The notes: a model not told the origin generated them from the sequence alone. 64,000 nt of DNA from Mantis religiosa (GCA_030765055.1 CM060947.1:62051500-62115499), one strand, 5' to 3'. Positions 1 through 10,405 are shown, counted from the first letter of the stretch. A program made the numbers and translations.

Positions 1-1107
1 GTCCTCCCAGGTTAGTCTCGTCCCTGCCTCCACTTCCCTTAAGAGTGGCCCCAAGTCTGCGTCCGCCAGCTGCTCCCTCCTCAGGCCTGCGCTATCCCAG
101 TCGTCCGCAGGCACTGCCACAACTACTCGGACTGCTGCGGCACGCTCCTTCTCTTCCACTTTTGTGCACTGGCCGCACTCTACTGGACAGGGTCTTCGGG
201 ACATGGCATCTGCGTTACCGTGGCTCTTCCCTCTACGATGTTCCGAGGTGAAGTACTCCTGCAGCCTCTGGACCCAACGTGCCGTCTGGCCTTCCAGGTT
301 TTTAAAGCTCAATAGCCAGGTTAGGGCGGAATGGTCAGTCCTCAGGTGGAATGGCTGACCGTACAGGTACTTGTGGAAGTGCTCCAAGGTCTTTACTACC
401 GCCAATAATTCTCGTCGGGTGACGCAGTAGTTCTTCTCTGCCTTGGATAGCGTCTTGCTGTAGTAGGCTATCACCCGCTCATGGCCGTCCTGGATCTGCG
501 ATAGGGCACCTCCAATGCAATGGTCGCTAGCGTCGGTGTCCACAATGATGGCGCCACCCGGTTGTGGGAAGCCCAAAATTGGAGCACTGCACAGGGTCTC
601 CTTTAGGTGCTGGAAAGCGTTTTCGGCGTCCTCTGTCCACACATAAGGACGGTGTTCCTCCATCAGGCGGGTGAGGGGTTTTGCGATGTTGTCGGCCTTT
701 TCCTCTAAATCATTAAGGCGGTCGTCTACTTGACCCATCCGCTTGCCCAGATTCGTGACGTCATCCCTCACGCCGGCCAACCGTTCCTCAAACTTGGCGG
801 CGAGGACCTCGTTCGCCTCCCTCATCTCCGTTGTCAGTTCGGCCATCTTTGCGGTCATTGTCGTGGCCAAGTTGTTGTTTGCCGTTTCCATCTTCGCTGT
901 TAATTCGGCCTTCATTTCTTCCATCTTCTCGGTGATGTTGTCGTTAGCCGTCTTCATTAGTTTCAGTTCCGCGGCCAGGCTGTTATTTGCAGTCTCCAGC
1001 TTCGCGGCCAGGCTGTTATTTGCCGCTTCTGTTTTTGCAGCGAGGTTTTCATTTGCCGTCTTCATTTCTTTCAGTTCCGCTAAAATCTTTTCTAATGCTG
1101 CCTCCAT
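1..1107 (-). CDS. Gypsy-type retrotransposon gag/RNase H fusion ORF, partial at window edge
   Basis: Reading the minus strand from an ATG at 1107, the frame stays open for 369 codons to the window edge, so its stop lies outside. Residues about 1-137 are a repetitive, highly charged coiled-coil of the kind found at the start of some Gypsy gag proteins, with repeated units such as TANNSLAAKLE. Near base 695 it passes in frame into pol sequence: the RT-thumb/RNase H connection (NIAKPLTRL), then RNase H with VDTDAS (about residue 190), the acidic residue in RREL and RTDHSAL, then HGNADAMSRRPC, the usual end of Gypsy RNase H. Capsid, nucleocapsid, protease and the RT core, including YVDD, are missing. 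The LTR lies just upstream. I infer an in-frame internal deletion that left a fused, non-autonomous element; an assembly collapse is an alternative. Confidence 0.85.
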   Translation of the reverse strand, partial: MEAALEKILAELKEMKTANENLAAKTEAANNSLAAKLETANNSLAAELKLMKTANDNITEKMEEMKAELTAKMETANNNLATTMTAKMAELTTEMREANEVLAAKFEERLAGVRDDVTNLGKRMGQVDDRLNDLEEKADNIAKPLTRLMEEHRPYVWTEDAENAFQHLKETLCSAPILGFPQPGGAIIVDTDASDHCIGGALSQIQDGHERVIAYYSKTLSKAEKNYCVTRRELLAVVKTLEHFHKYLYGQPFHLRTDHSALTWLLSFKNLEGQTARWVQRLQEYFTSEHRRGKSHGNADAMSRRPCPVECGQCTKVEEKERAAAVRVVVAVPADDWDSAGLRREQLADADLGPLLREVEAGTRLTWED

Positions 1108-1135
1108 TGTGTTATGTCGCACTCCTGATACCAAT

Positions 1136-1634
1136 TGTGACTTTGTGGGTTCGTGAAATGAAAAGTCCAATTACACCACTCAAAAATGTTCTTTATTTCC
1201 ACCGACTTACAGTTAAACTCTTGCCAATTACACAGAATTTCGTAATGCACACAATTACGATTCACCAGTTCGTCCGTTACAATTTCACTTGCACTCGTAA
1301 TTACGTACAATCTTCCGATGCTCTCACACAGTCTTCTCGTCGTACACTAGCACTGCATTCTTACACCAAGAACTGACTGACTGACTCACTAACTAACTCC
1401 TCTTGCACGACGTGTAGCTTATATAGGGTCCGCTTGCCGATCTGGAAGGTTCTCCATTAGATGAAATATCCCGTAATTTCGAGAACACAGGTGGAACAGA
1501 AAGAGACGGCGCAGTGATGTTTTTTTGTCCCAGCCATCCCTTCTTAACGCTATAAGACAAACGAGGGGGCGGGGCGAACACCGAACCGTCTGCTGCTTGC
1601 CCAGTCTGTAGGGTGTTCCGACGCTCGGGTGACA
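1136..1634 (-). repeat. 5' LTR of the Gypsy element
   Basis: The LTR lies immediately upstream of the gag ATG on the minus strand. It starts TGTCACCC (1634) and ends CACA (1136), the usual TG...CA ends, so it is about 499 bp. It contains a TATA box, TATATAAG, at 1425-1418, and an AATAAA polyadenylation signal at 1197-1192. Next to the LTR, at about 1133-1116, TGGTATCAGGAGTGCGAC looks like a tRNA primer-binding site, beginning with TGG as expected. The 3' LTR is outside the window, so the boundaries rest on TG/CA, the primer-site position and promoter signals, not on comparison of two LTRs. Confidence 0.7.
1418..1425 (-). promoter_or_regulatory. LTR TATA box
   Basis: TATATAAG on the minus strand inside the Gypsy LTR, about 225 bases ahead of the LTR polyadenylation signal. 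It is a plausible element promoter. Confidence 0.55.
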
Positions 1635-2409
1635 ATATATATTATTGTGTTTGTTCCTGGCTGAGATTGATCACATTTAAGTGAGTCCAGTTTTACTTAT
1701 CATTAAAAAAAAACATCTGCATGATGAAACTTAATCACATGGGCAACACCTACATCACCTTGGAAGTTAATAACATTGTTACAGAGATTTAATCATTATT
1801 GTTATTGCTATATTAGATTATCTTCTAATATAAAGTTAGCATCATAGTAACTTCAGATGCTTCTTTATGTATTTTTTGCAGCCAATTACTAATTAACAGA
1901 CTTAGACAGGTTGTTTAAATTTGTAGATATAAGTGATCAATATAGTGATTAATGTTGAAGTGTGAAATTAATTATATACCCCAATATTTTAAAAAGTAGT
2001 AAAAGGTCTTCAAAGTTATCACACTGTTAGGATGACTTTGCAGAAGCTATTTTTTAATTTATGTACACAATTTTCCCATTTAGGGGTTAATTTGGACACA
2101 ATAACAAACAAACAAATAAATCATATGTGTAATTTATAATTTAGATTACAAAACTAATACAAAGCAGTATAAATAAAGTGGAATACATTATACATTTTTC
2201 AGTGAAATTAAGAACACTTAGAGGCCATCTTCATTAAAAACAAATGCCCCCACTTTAGGTACTGTAAGTATTTTACAGATATGATCTTTTGTTACTATAT
2301 CTTCATTCTCTGTACCTGAAATTACAACATTATTTCTATCTAATGCAATATTAAATGACATTTTTGAATGTGTTATTCTGCACCACATGTGGTGACATTT
2401 AATACAATA
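1635..2409. other. AT-rich stretch without recognised gene
   Basis: I see only AT-rich sequence with short homopolymers and no coding, tRNA-like or repeat signature. It lies between the Gypsy LTR and the first tailed palindrome. Confidence 0.5.
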
Positions 2410-2423
2410 ACATTAAATGGAAT

Positions 2424-2594
2424 TTGAATAGTTATAAATAAAAGTGTTAACAGTGAAGCTAATTTCATGTATAAAGGCTAAAATTGAGTCATACCTTTTA
2501 AAACTTGTAATTTCACTCACGTCCTTTTACAAAATCAGGAACGTTTTCGAAACTCTTGCAGTTTTAAAAGGTATGACTCAATTTTAATCTTTAT
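2424..2594. mobile_element. Tailed palindrome insertion, 171 bp, 14 bp TSD
   Basis: The target duplication ACATTAAATGGAAT occurs at 2410-2423 and 2595-2608. Between the copies, arms of about 37 bp (2469-2505 and 2560-2594) are inverted repeats with a few mismatches around a 54 bp loop. The tail (2424-2468) lies only on the left and contains AGTGAAGC. The loop holds GTTTTCGAAAC, faintly like part of a hammerhead, but no convincing CUGAUGA. The architecture matches the PLE-derived palindromes elsewhere in the window. Confidence 0.75.
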
Positions 2595-2608
2595 ACATTA
2601 AATGGAAT

Positions 2609-3138
2609 GATGAGAAGATGATCTCCATGTGGATTATCTCAAAGCTGCAGGTTGGGAAGTCATTTAATGCAGAGTTAAATAGTTCTACGATGATTCTTCC
2701 TCCTCTTTGGATGGGATGAAGTTGATGCCCCGGGTTGAAAAGACCTCTAGATCCACATTTTTCAGATCCAATGTTTTGTGATGTGACTAATTTTCCTGAC
2801 ACATTTCCCATAGCTGCTACAGTCGAAGCATCGAATTGATTCACTTCAGGTGTGGTCTCGGGCAAAAATCTGAGGGATATAACATTCTAATCAATTATGA
2901 AATAATTGAACCACTTTTTAAGTTAAAATAATCCAATCTTTTAATTCTATTTCATGATTTACAATACTCGTCATAGCATAGATTGACAAATTTTTATCTG
3001 TGTCTTTCCATTAACCAGTAAGGTATGAAATATATAATAAAAATATAAATAGAAGTATTTATAAACAGTGGAGCTTCATCAATCAAAAAACTTTTTAAAC
3101 CAATTCTCGAACTGTAAAAACACTTAAGCTCCACTTGC
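2609..3138. other. Unassigned stretch between palindrome and PLE remnant
   Basis: A minus-strand 93-codon ORF (2865-2584) falls here and runs into the adjacent palindrome. It has no motif I recognise, so I do not call it a gene. The rest is AT-rich with no visible signature. Confidence 0.35.
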
Positions 3139-3139
3139 T

Positions 3140-3195
3140 TTTGAAATTAGGACATGTTTCAAGGACTCTGCGCCCCATCGTCAGCTGATATTCTA
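3140..3195 (-). ncRNA. Hammerhead-ribozyme-like motif
   Basis: On the minus strand, CTGACGA (3184-3178; consensus CUGAUGA with one change) is followed by a stem II-like segment and GAAAC (3160-3156). Then comes ATGTC, giving a minimal stem III and a GUC cleavage triplet. It sits just after the PLE coding end, the position known for PLE hammerheads. The changed core base makes activity uncertain. Confidence 0.6.
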
Positions 3196-3442
3196 CTGGT
3201 TCTTCAGGTTACTGCCTCCCTCTCCTGGCGCTGTTCAATGAGTTGAATGACGTTATCTACTATTGGAATTTCAAAGTTCATTGCTCTCTTTTTGTTCTTC
3301 AAAATATGTATATTTTCCCAAACTGTTAATTCCCAATACTTTTTTGCCGGTACCAAAAGTTTTATGTCTTTGGAAATATTATGATTTTTTGACCAGAAGT
3401 TATGGGCTATGGCTGATTTATCTGTCTGTTTGTATTTAATAC
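3140..3442 (-). pseudogene. PLE remnant: end of GIY-YIG domain plus 3' hammerhead
   Basis: Minus-strand translation gives the conserved end of a Penelope-like protein: KSAIAHNFWSKNHNI, then WENIHILKNKKRAMNFEIP, the region following the GIY-YIG nuclease core. It is truncated at its 5' side near 3442. There the strand of PLE similarity flips: plus-strand RNLETRMKEH begins at about 3450, so this is the stub of another head-to-head pair. Downstream on the minus strand is a hammerhead-like core (annotated separately). Confidence 0.75.
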
Positions 3443-3492
3443 ATCACATGTAAGAAACCTAGAAACAAGGATGAAAGAACACTGCATTCTTT

Positions 3493-3638
3493 CAAAGTAT
3501 AAACTTGAAAGAAGCATAGAGACAGTGAAGCACAACTTAGCACAAAAGTGAATCGAGAAGATATTGACAAACTGTTTCACTCACACTCACTCAGTGTGAG
3601 TGAAGCAGTGTGTCAATATCTTCTCGATTCACTTTTGT
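3493..3638. mobile_element. Tailed palindrome insertion, 146 bp, 12 bp TSD
   Basis: ACTGCATTCTTT is duplicated at 3481-3492 and 3639-3650. The left tail carries AGAAGCATAGAGACAGTGAAGC, nearly the same as the tail of the PLE at 37.25 kb. The arms (about 3546-3572 and 3608-3638) share AAAGTGAATCGAGAAGATATTGACA in inverted orientation. The centre has a nested small palindrome (CACTCACACT / AGTGTGAGTG). It has landed inside PLE-derived coding sequence. I infer a short derivative of the 37 kb PLE family. Confidence 0.8.
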
Positions 3639-3694
3639 ACTGCATTCTTTGTTTAATCACGGAGTATATAAACAACTTAAAGTAGATATTTCTT

Positions 3695-3845
3695 ACAATT
3701 CCTTTCTTGGAAGTGTTGAAAACAGTGTTGTTATAATAAATTAAATTTAAAGATAGTCGATTAATGACACTAAACAACACTTTTAAATTTTTCCGGTTTT
3801 TTTTTAAAGGGAGTCGATTAATGACACTAAATAACACTTACTTTT
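3695..3845. repeat. PLE terminal fragment related to the 60 kb family
   Basis: CGATTAATGACACTAAACAAC and the preceding CTTTCTTGGAAGTGTTGAAA recur at 14655-14745. The GTCGATTAATGACAC part also recurs at the 3' end of the PLE at 60536-60570. The unit appears twice here in slightly different form. Confidence 0.6.
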
Positions 3846-4930
3846 AAAGTTTTCCTTTTTTTTTATTTATTTCTTCTTTAAGGCATTGCCATGGCACAGA
3901 AACACTACCCACCCAGGATCCACCCCTGCAGATTAAATGCAACCTATTTAATGTCATCTTCTACCTTACTGGTATATTTTCATGTGAAAATATTTGCTTT
4001 AGCTGAGCATGATGGCCTAATCTTTTTTAAGTAACATATAAAATATGAAAAGACGTGATTCAGCTTTAGGGCCTCTTTCATCTCTTAGTGTGTTGAGGTG
4101 TGATATTAATATTGTGATAGAAGAAGGATTGTTTACAAACTTAGAAATGGAAATTTTCTATCTTGTGCCTGTTGAAATTGAAGAGAATTTAAATGATGTT
4201 TATTAAGTGAGTTAAACCTATTTAAGCTTTTTCCAACCGAGGTGTTAATATGTAAGGAGATTTAGTAATAAATTTACAGTAAATTTACTGTTGTGGATGT
4301 AAGAAAAGGTACTCTCTTTTGTGTCTTCTGCATTTCTGATAGCGGCTATGGTTATTATATACAGCAAAATTGTAAAGCAATAAAATACACAACAGTGCAT
4401 CAATTTCGTAAGTTCATCATCCAACTCCACTGCTCATTTATAAGATGCATTCTTTTGTTCACTTGTACAAGCATATCTGCATTGTAAAAAAGCTCTTTTA
4501 ATTTTTATCTGAGAATTTTTTTTAAGAATTGATCCCTTCATAATAATGACTCAGCAACTGTTTTATTATGAAATTAGCTTCTCTTTTAATTGCACTTTTA
4601 ACCATAACAATTTAAATTGAGCCCTTCGGTTAAAAAAGTAGTTTTTATTTATATCTCAGGTGTTTGCATGCTAGGCTTCTAAAAGCCTAAAAGCATAAGC
4701 AAAGCGTTTCTGCTACTATCTAATATTTGCACAGTATTGTATTACCACTCACTATAACTGCCATCTCAATCACCAACACCACTGCCACCAACTTTACAGA
4801 TTCACTTGAGCTTGCATTTGGGAGGTCTGCAATTCAAATCCTGCCATGACCATCCTCCCAAGCTATATTTGTCTTCTGATTTTCTCCAGTGCTTATAGCT
4901 GACAACTGCTAGGGAACTGCCATAAACTTA
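3846..4930. other. AT-rich stretch, nothing recognised
   Basis: Only short overlapping ORFs (about 60 codons) on both strands without family motifs, and no clear repeat structure. Confidence 0.4.
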
Positions 4931-4934
4931 GGTC

Positions 4935-5125
4935 TAGAATTTTAGTTAATTGATGGAAATTAATCATTTCTTCACACAAGCCATACAGAGGCTAAGGTTT
5001 TTGATGGATAGAGTCAACATGAAAAATTCAATGTCACGGCCGGGATTTGAAACACTGATCTCCCGGTTTCCATCCAGCCGCTCCAACCCATTGAGCCACC
5101 ATGGCCAACTTGCCATTCATGACAT
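4935..5125 (-). repeat. tRNA-derived SINE, family D
   Basis: On the minus strand it reads GGCCATGGTGGCTCAATGGG (A-box-like) and then TTTCAAATCCCGGCC (B-box-like), followed by a conserved body with TTGAATTTTTCATGTTGACT. It forms an inverted pair with the next copy. Other copies are at 6.96, 9.41, 38.94 and 39.23 kb. Confidence 0.7.
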
Positions 5126-5156
5126 TAAATGAAACATTAAATGAGTGAAATGGAGA

Positions 5157-5290
5157 ATTTAATGTCATGACGGCAAGTTGGCCATGGTGGCTCAATGGGT
5201 TGGAGCGGCTGGACGGAAACTGGGAGATCCGAGTTCAAATCTGGGCCATGGCATTGAATTTTTCATGTTGATTCTATTAGGTCTGGAATG
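5157..5290 (+). repeat. tRNA-derived SINE, family D (inverted partner)
   Basis: A plus-strand copy with TTGGCCATGGTGGCTCAATG, then GAGTTCAAATCTGGG and TTGAATTTTTCATGTTGA. Together with 4935-5125 it can fold into a long hairpin. Confidence 0.7.
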
Positions 5291-6067
5291 TTTCCTTTCC
5301 TAAATATAATTTACATGTATATATGATCTGTGCCCACTGCCTGTGGTGCCTGAGCACTGCAGACCCTTAGCACATGGTACTTCTGACATTACTAGAAGTA
5401 CATCTAGCCAAACATATGAGCCCTCCCAGAATGGGAGTTGTTTGGATTGGGTTGGACTCAGTGGGGTAGTGGTTCCTGATACTCAAGAGTATTGGGTACA
5501 TCTGACTGGCTTAGCCACCCAGACAACGTTGAGGGATGCCTAAAACATACTGGGTACCAGTCTGCAGAGCTAGTAGATCACCAGCAGCCCTACTGAGGTA
5601 TTCAGTAGTCTTCCTGGATGGGTTGATGCACATAAGTGACGTGTTCACTTCCACCTAAAAGGGGAGCCTTTTTAGACTCCAAGTATCGGCCTACTGGAAA
5701 GAGCCCCTGAGATAGCCTCAGGCACTCCCAGGTATTAGACAGGAAGTCTTTGGACTTCCGGGTAGACCTTGATAACCTTGCCTGTGGTGCCATATGTAGG
5801 AAGAATGGGGATTGAACACTATTAATAAAAAATTACCATCTGAATCACCAAGTGATAGGTTGTCAATATGGCCACAATCATTATCTCAACCACTGTCAGC
5901 ACCAACTTGGAAGAACAAAATACAGTTATTTGCACATTGAAAACCTAAATTTAGTTAGCATTGTCCTTATTCTGAAGATACTATTTTCTTTTGGCACAAA
6001 TTTGTTTATTTAATCTTGTTCAAGTGCAGTAATCTTGTACTAATGATAAAATTTATTTTGTTAACAG
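5291..6067. other. Unassigned sequence upstream of the first visible Chpf exon
   Basis: The moderately GC stretch 5340-5800 contains opposing 60-66 codon ORFs with no motif I recognise; it may be an old repeat. The last part is intron ending in a pyrimidine-rich tract and TTAACAG. Confidence 0.35.
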
Positions 6068-6234
6068 TACATATTAAACGCAAGTATTAAATACATAGAG
6101 AATGAATATGGTGATCGTCTACAATATCGGCGCTTGGTAAATGGTTACAGAAGATTTGATCCAGCACGAGGAATGGATTATCGCTTGGATTTGGCATTTA
6201 GAGATATGGCTACTGGCAAAGAAATACATAAAAG
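6068..6234 (+). CDS. Chpf: Chpf-like gene, first coding exon visible in window
   Basis: This exon is 167 bp, bounded by ...TTAACAG and AAAAG|GTAACC. It encodes YILNASIKYIENEYGDRLQY... through KEIHKR, the linker between the two glycosyltransferase-like halves of chondroitin synthase family proteins (CHSY/CHPF). It starts in phase 0, and its last two bases join the next exon to make Arg. Upstream exons, including the signal-anchor and first glycosyltransferase domain, must lie left of the window or were not recognised. The product is a type II Golgi membrane protein that works with chondroitin synthases to polymerise the GlcA-GalNAc chain. The CHPF assignment rests mainly on the last exon. Confidence 0.8.
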
Positions 6235-6296
6235 GTAACCCTAATTCACACAAAGTTCCAAGAGTAGATTGCGGGAGAGGACTTTGATTTACTTAC

Positions 6297-6420
6297 AATA
6301 AATTTAACATTTGGATCGGTTTGTAACACTTAAACATCACTTAACTTTCATTCATGATCTGAATGAATGTTAAGTGATGTGTATGTGTTACAAATTATTG
6401 AAATGTTAATTTTATTAAAG
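6297..6420. repeat. Imperfect palindrome in intron 1
   Basis: AACATCACTTAACTTTCATTCA pairs with TGAATGAATGTTAAGTGATG across a 5 base loop, with weaker complementarity outward (GTAACAC / GTGTTAC). It resembles the tailed palindromes but I could not find a firm target duplication; AAAGTTC-like sequences flank it. Confidence 0.5.
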
Positions 6421-6525
6421 TTCAAGAACTTATTAGTCTTCTTTTCTATAAGCAACTGATATTTATAAACTGATTTATTTGGTTTCTTTATCAGACTATT
6501 ATATTTGATAATAAACATTTTTGTT

Positions 6526-6859
6526 TAACATATCGAGATTTAACTGTATTGGAACACCACAGTGAAGCGAAATAATTATTAATTTTTAGATGAGTCGTAT
6601 TTATTACACATCTGCTTCACTTTCGTACCTATTTTGAGGACATGTTTCGCAAATCATCGTTTGCATCTTCTGCTCTTATGCGACTAAAGCTTGATCCAGT
6701 GGTGTGGTGGGAGAATTACCCACACCCACCACACCACTGGATCAAGCTTTAGTCGCATAAGAGCATAAGATGCAAACGATGATTTGCGAAACATGTCCTC
6801 AAAATAGGTACGAAAGTGAAGCAGATGTGTAATAAATACGACTCATCTAAAAATTAATA
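6526..6859. mobile_element. Tailed palindrome with hammerheads in both arms, 334 bp
   Basis: ATTTTTGTT is duplicated at 6517-6525 and 6860-6868. The left tail (6526-6572) contains AGTGAAGC. The arms, about 6573-6709 and 6732-6859, are almost perfect inverted repeats around a 22 base loop. Each arm carries an outward-pointing hammerhead-like motif: GAAAC at 6648-6644 on the minus strand and 6788-6792 on the plus, followed by ATGTC. CUGAUGA is changed to CAGAAGA on the left and CATAAGA on the right. The arms match the 3' end of the PLE at 19.2-19.5 kb (ATGAGTCGTATT..., TTGAGGACAT...), so I infer two inverted PLE ends without a body. Confidence 0.85.
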
Positions 6860-6957
6860 ATTTTTGTTAAGTTTACAAATTTGAATGTCTCTTTTCCCCT
6901 TCTCTTTCTGCCATATATACAGAATCAAGAATCTATTCGTTTAACCATTTGAATATT

Positions 6958-7175
6958 TAAATGGATAGTCAGACTGAAAAATTCCACCATGGCTGGGATT
7001 TGAACTACGGATCTCCCAATCTCCATCTGGTTGCTCTTAACCATTGAGCTACCATGGCTAATGTGCCATCATGACATTAAATTCTCCATCTGACTCGTAT
7101 GTTTCCTGGTAAACCACTAGGGGCTCTCTAGGTACAATGAGATACACACCTTTTGTGACAACTTACTGATTCTAT
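6958..7175 (-). repeat. tRNA-derived SINE, family D
   Basis: The minus-strand A-box region is GCCATGGTAGCTCAATGG and the B-box-like region GTTCAAATCCCAGCC, followed by TTGAATTTTTCAGTCTGACT-like sequence. It ends in the shared CCACTAGGGGCTCTC block, also present at about 39.13 kb. Confidence 0.65.
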
Positions 7176-9122
7176 ATGTACTTAAATCCCAGACTAGTGC
7201 AGCAGTTCCAAAAAGGATGATTTGCAATTACACTTTGACTCCTGGCACATCCCATATGAACAGCAGTCTTCTGGATTTCCATTTTATTTTACTGCAAGAA
7301 TTAAAATTAAAAAGTAATAAAATCCAATGATTAATAGTAAAAGTAAAATAACTGAACATTATAGCAGATCATCAATAGTTTATAAATTCAGAGTTGCTGA
7401 TATGAGCTTAGATGTGAAAGACAGCACATAAATGGAGGCTGGAGAACTTTAATTCCAAATTTGGTATTTAAGTTCAGCAGCTTTCATAGATGCAATGCAA
7501 ACATTTTAAAGAAAAGTCCCCCAGCCCAGATTACTCTTTATATGAAACATTTTACAAACATTTTGGTTTTCTCAATAATGACTTTAACAATTTGACTAAA
7601 ATACTATATGCTAATTATTATGCTAAGATATTTTCATGATAAATAAAATGTATATCTTGAAGTTCTGGGGATGTCCTGAGAAGTTACTTCATTTTGGATG
7701 ACTTTTGCATAACTAGAAAACCGTAAGAGATAGACGAAATCTCACTGCACTAAAAAATGTATATCCTGTTAAAATGCACAAATTTTGTCAAATACATTTT
7801 TTATGGAGTGAACGATTTTCTAGATATTTCCTGATATTGTTTGAATTTTCCAATGCTTAGACTTTTCTGAAATAGGAAGCTTTTTTTTTGTTTCATTTTT
7901 TTTCTGGACATTCATAGAGAATAGAAGTTTAGAGCCATTGAATAGGGACCAGCTCTTTATATATTTAACTATCATTTAAGCCTACTGTATTCTTTTCTTA
8001 TTATTTTATCTACAACAAAATGTAATAAAACAATTTCTGCAAACATTTATCTTGATTAATGAAATAAATAGAAGAATTAGCATGTGTACAAGAGTAGAGA
8101 AAGTCGTGTGAGTACATCACGTCAGATTTTTGTTTCTTAAAGTTTCTTTAAAATAATTTGTCAATACATTTTTAAATTTTCAATTGATTTTTTTTCCCTC
8201 CAATTAGGAATGATGACAAATCTGGTGAAAATTTTCCTTATATTACTTCCTTTTTGCCAAATAATCAGCATAATCATTTCCAGATAATCTGTCATTTAAC
8301 CCACTATGTTCTTTTGAACTTTAGTAATGATGTGTTATTCTCCATCAGTCTGTGACATTTAGGTGACAATATCTGATACACCAATTTTAGCTGCTCTAGA
8401 ATTACAAAATATTTCTTCTTTTTTGAAAGTAGGAGTACTATACATAGGTTTTACAATGTTGAATATTTATCAAAATGTATGAAATCCTAAGATATTTTGT
8501 AAGATAAAAAAATTGTCATGTAGCACTAGCACTTTCTCCTTTATGATTGAAGGTTAGAAATCCATCAGTGTGAATCCGAAATTTAGCTAACGAGATAGGC
8601 AGGCTATGGAATGAATGGAAGTCATAGTAATGTTACTCGGAAACATAGCTAATTTGTATAGCATCTTGATATAACTGTATTTTTATACGAACTTAACAGT
8701 TTTGTTGTTTAACATATGGATTTATTATGCCACTGTAATTTTACTTCATTGGGCCATGACTGGACTAGAAGAATCAGCTTATTTCTGTTTGAACCGCAGT
8801 GTGTCTATTTTATTAGCCATGATATGAAACCATTCTTTATTTGCAAATGTAGAATTAATAATTTCTAATGTTTTTGTTTTTTATACATCTTTTGGAATGT
8901 CACTTTTGATATATTCAAAAATATTTAGGTTTTATTATAGATTATTGTGCACATATTTGTTATTCAAGAGACAAATCTTCCAGCTGATCAGCTAAATTAT
9001 TGTAGTAAAAAATATAAGTTAAATTTAATAAGCTAACACATTGCTGCTATTGTCATAGTTATTTTTATTATATCTTCATTATTATGAAAAATTATGATAT
9101 GCATTTAATCTTTTTATTAAAG
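7176..9122. other. Intron sequence, no recognised elements
   Basis: An AT-rich remainder of intron 1 (6235-9122). I see no coding block, tRNA-like or inverted-repeat element here. It ends in a TTTTTATTAAAG acceptor. Confidence 0.5.
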
Positions 9123-9303
9123 GTTGGAAGTCTGTAAACCTCTTGGTAGAGTAGAAGTTGTTCCTATGCCTTATGTGACAGAAAACGTACGAGTTAACTT
9201 AGTATTGCCCATTACAGCAGAAAATAAATTAGAGGCCATCAAGTTCATGGAGAACTATGCAAGAGTTTGTATGGAAAAACACGATAAGACTTTTCTCATG
9301 CTG
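9123..9303 (+). CDS. Chpf: Chpf-like gene, second visible coding exon
   Basis: This exon is 181 bp, bounded by TATTAAAG and ATGCTG|GTAAGT. Its first base completes the Arg codon begun in the previous exon. It encodes LEVCKPLGRVEVVPMPYVTE... ENYARVCMEKHDKTFLMLV, the start of the C-terminal GalNAc-transferase-like domain of CHSY/CHPF proteins, where VNLVLPI is the first core strand. The exon ends on a codon boundary and joins the next exon at VLLYEP. Flanking introns are 2.9 kb and 10.4 kb; the second is almost entirely inserted DNA. Confidence 0.85.
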
Positions 9304-9403
9304 GTAAGTACAGTTCATGGACTTATTCAATCAGAAATTCACACACACACGTATATATTTAAATATTTCAGTAATATATAATAAATGTAACAAACTTCAC
9401 TTA

Positions 9404-9545
9404 TTTTGGATAGGTAGAGTCAAACTGAAAAATTCAGTGGGAATTGAACCACATGGCATTGAATTTTTCAGTCTAACTCTACCTATTCAAACCCTTATTC
9501 TACACGCGGCTATTGTGGAAGAACAATTAATTTCTATCAATTCAC
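9404..9545. repeat. SINE D fragments inside PLE end
   Basis: GGTAGAGTCAAACTGAAAAATTCA, a reduced tRNA-like piece, and the inverse TTGAATTTTTCAGTCTAACTC interrupt the terminal sequence of the minus-strand PLE. They form a small inverted pair of SINE D bodies. Confidence 0.5.
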
Positions 9546-9580
9546 TTATCTTATTAAGAAATTATAAATTCCTTGTAGTA

Positions 9581-9630
9581 CTCAGGACTAGTTTCGCAAA
9601 TTAATTATTTGCATTGTCAGCAAAAGAGGT
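9581..9630 (-). ncRNA. Hammerhead-ribozyme-like motif
   Basis: Minus strand: CTGACAA (9620-9614), stem II GCAAAT...ATTTGC, then GAAAC (9595-9591) and TAGTC. Stem II is a perfect 6 bp hairpin. The CUGAUGA core has two changes, so it is probably decayed. Confidence 0.6.
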
Positions 9631-9639
9631 TGTTCATTT

Positions 9640-10405
9640 TGTCATCGTTACTGCCGTTAGGTGATGGATTATGTTTTTATCTATTACCAACCTCTGAAAG
9701 TAAAACAAATTTACTGACAGAATCATTTGGTGATATTTCAAAATTCATCACGCAATTAATATTAGGATAAAGATTTTTTCCCAAACTATTAAATCTATCG
9801 CTCTATTTAATTGCTTTAATAATTTAACTTTTGTATTTATTTCATGGTTAAATGACCAAAAATGATCTGCCACAGCTGATTTATCACTGTTTATACCTAA
9901 TATTTCTAAATTGTTCCTTCATTCTGGTTTCTAAATTACGTTTGGTTCTTCCAGTGTAAATCTGGTTGCAATCCAAACTGATGAATGCCAGATTTTTTAT
10001 TATTGGAAATTTTATCCTTTTTAGAAAAGTTTAGTAAATAATTTTATGTTATATTTACTTTTAGAAACCAAAATTATACCAAAATTTTTAAACATTTTTG
10101 AAACTTATTATTAGCCCAAGGATGGTAAGTAATTTTTTTTTTAAATTATAATCTTTTATTTTGTTAAGGATAGAAACATCATTTACGTTTGTTTAGTATT
10201 TAAATATCTCCAATCTTTTTATGTATAACATCTGTATTAAAACCATTAACTAAAGCAGTATTATGTGTTTATATTCTATTAAATTCCTCTTTACTTAAGG
10301 GTATATTTACTAACCTGTAAATTAAACTATTAAACAGCAAATTAATAATAAAAAGGGTTAAAACTTTTATTTTTTATGTAACAATATGAGTTGAAGCAAT
10401 TATTT
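9640..10405 (-). pseudogene. Degenerate PLE, left arm of the intron 2 pair
   Basis: Minus-strand blocks resemble the linker and GIY-YIG end of PLE proteins (KSAVADHFWSFNHEI, then VWEKIFIL). Further upstream is the linker with RLVNIPL-like sequence near 10310. Many stops and frameshifts are present. The matching inverted copy at 16690-17530 is less decayed. It is truncated on its 5' side near 10405. Confidence 0.65.

Noticed and set aside
2584..2865. A 93-codon minus-strand ORF as a gene
   Set aside because: No motif, and it overlaps the arm of a TSD-flanked insertion.
9354..9367. TSD of the intron 2 block as certain proof of one insertion
   Set aside because: The repeat is AT-only and partly palindromic, so I keep the claim at moderate confidence despite its exact position.
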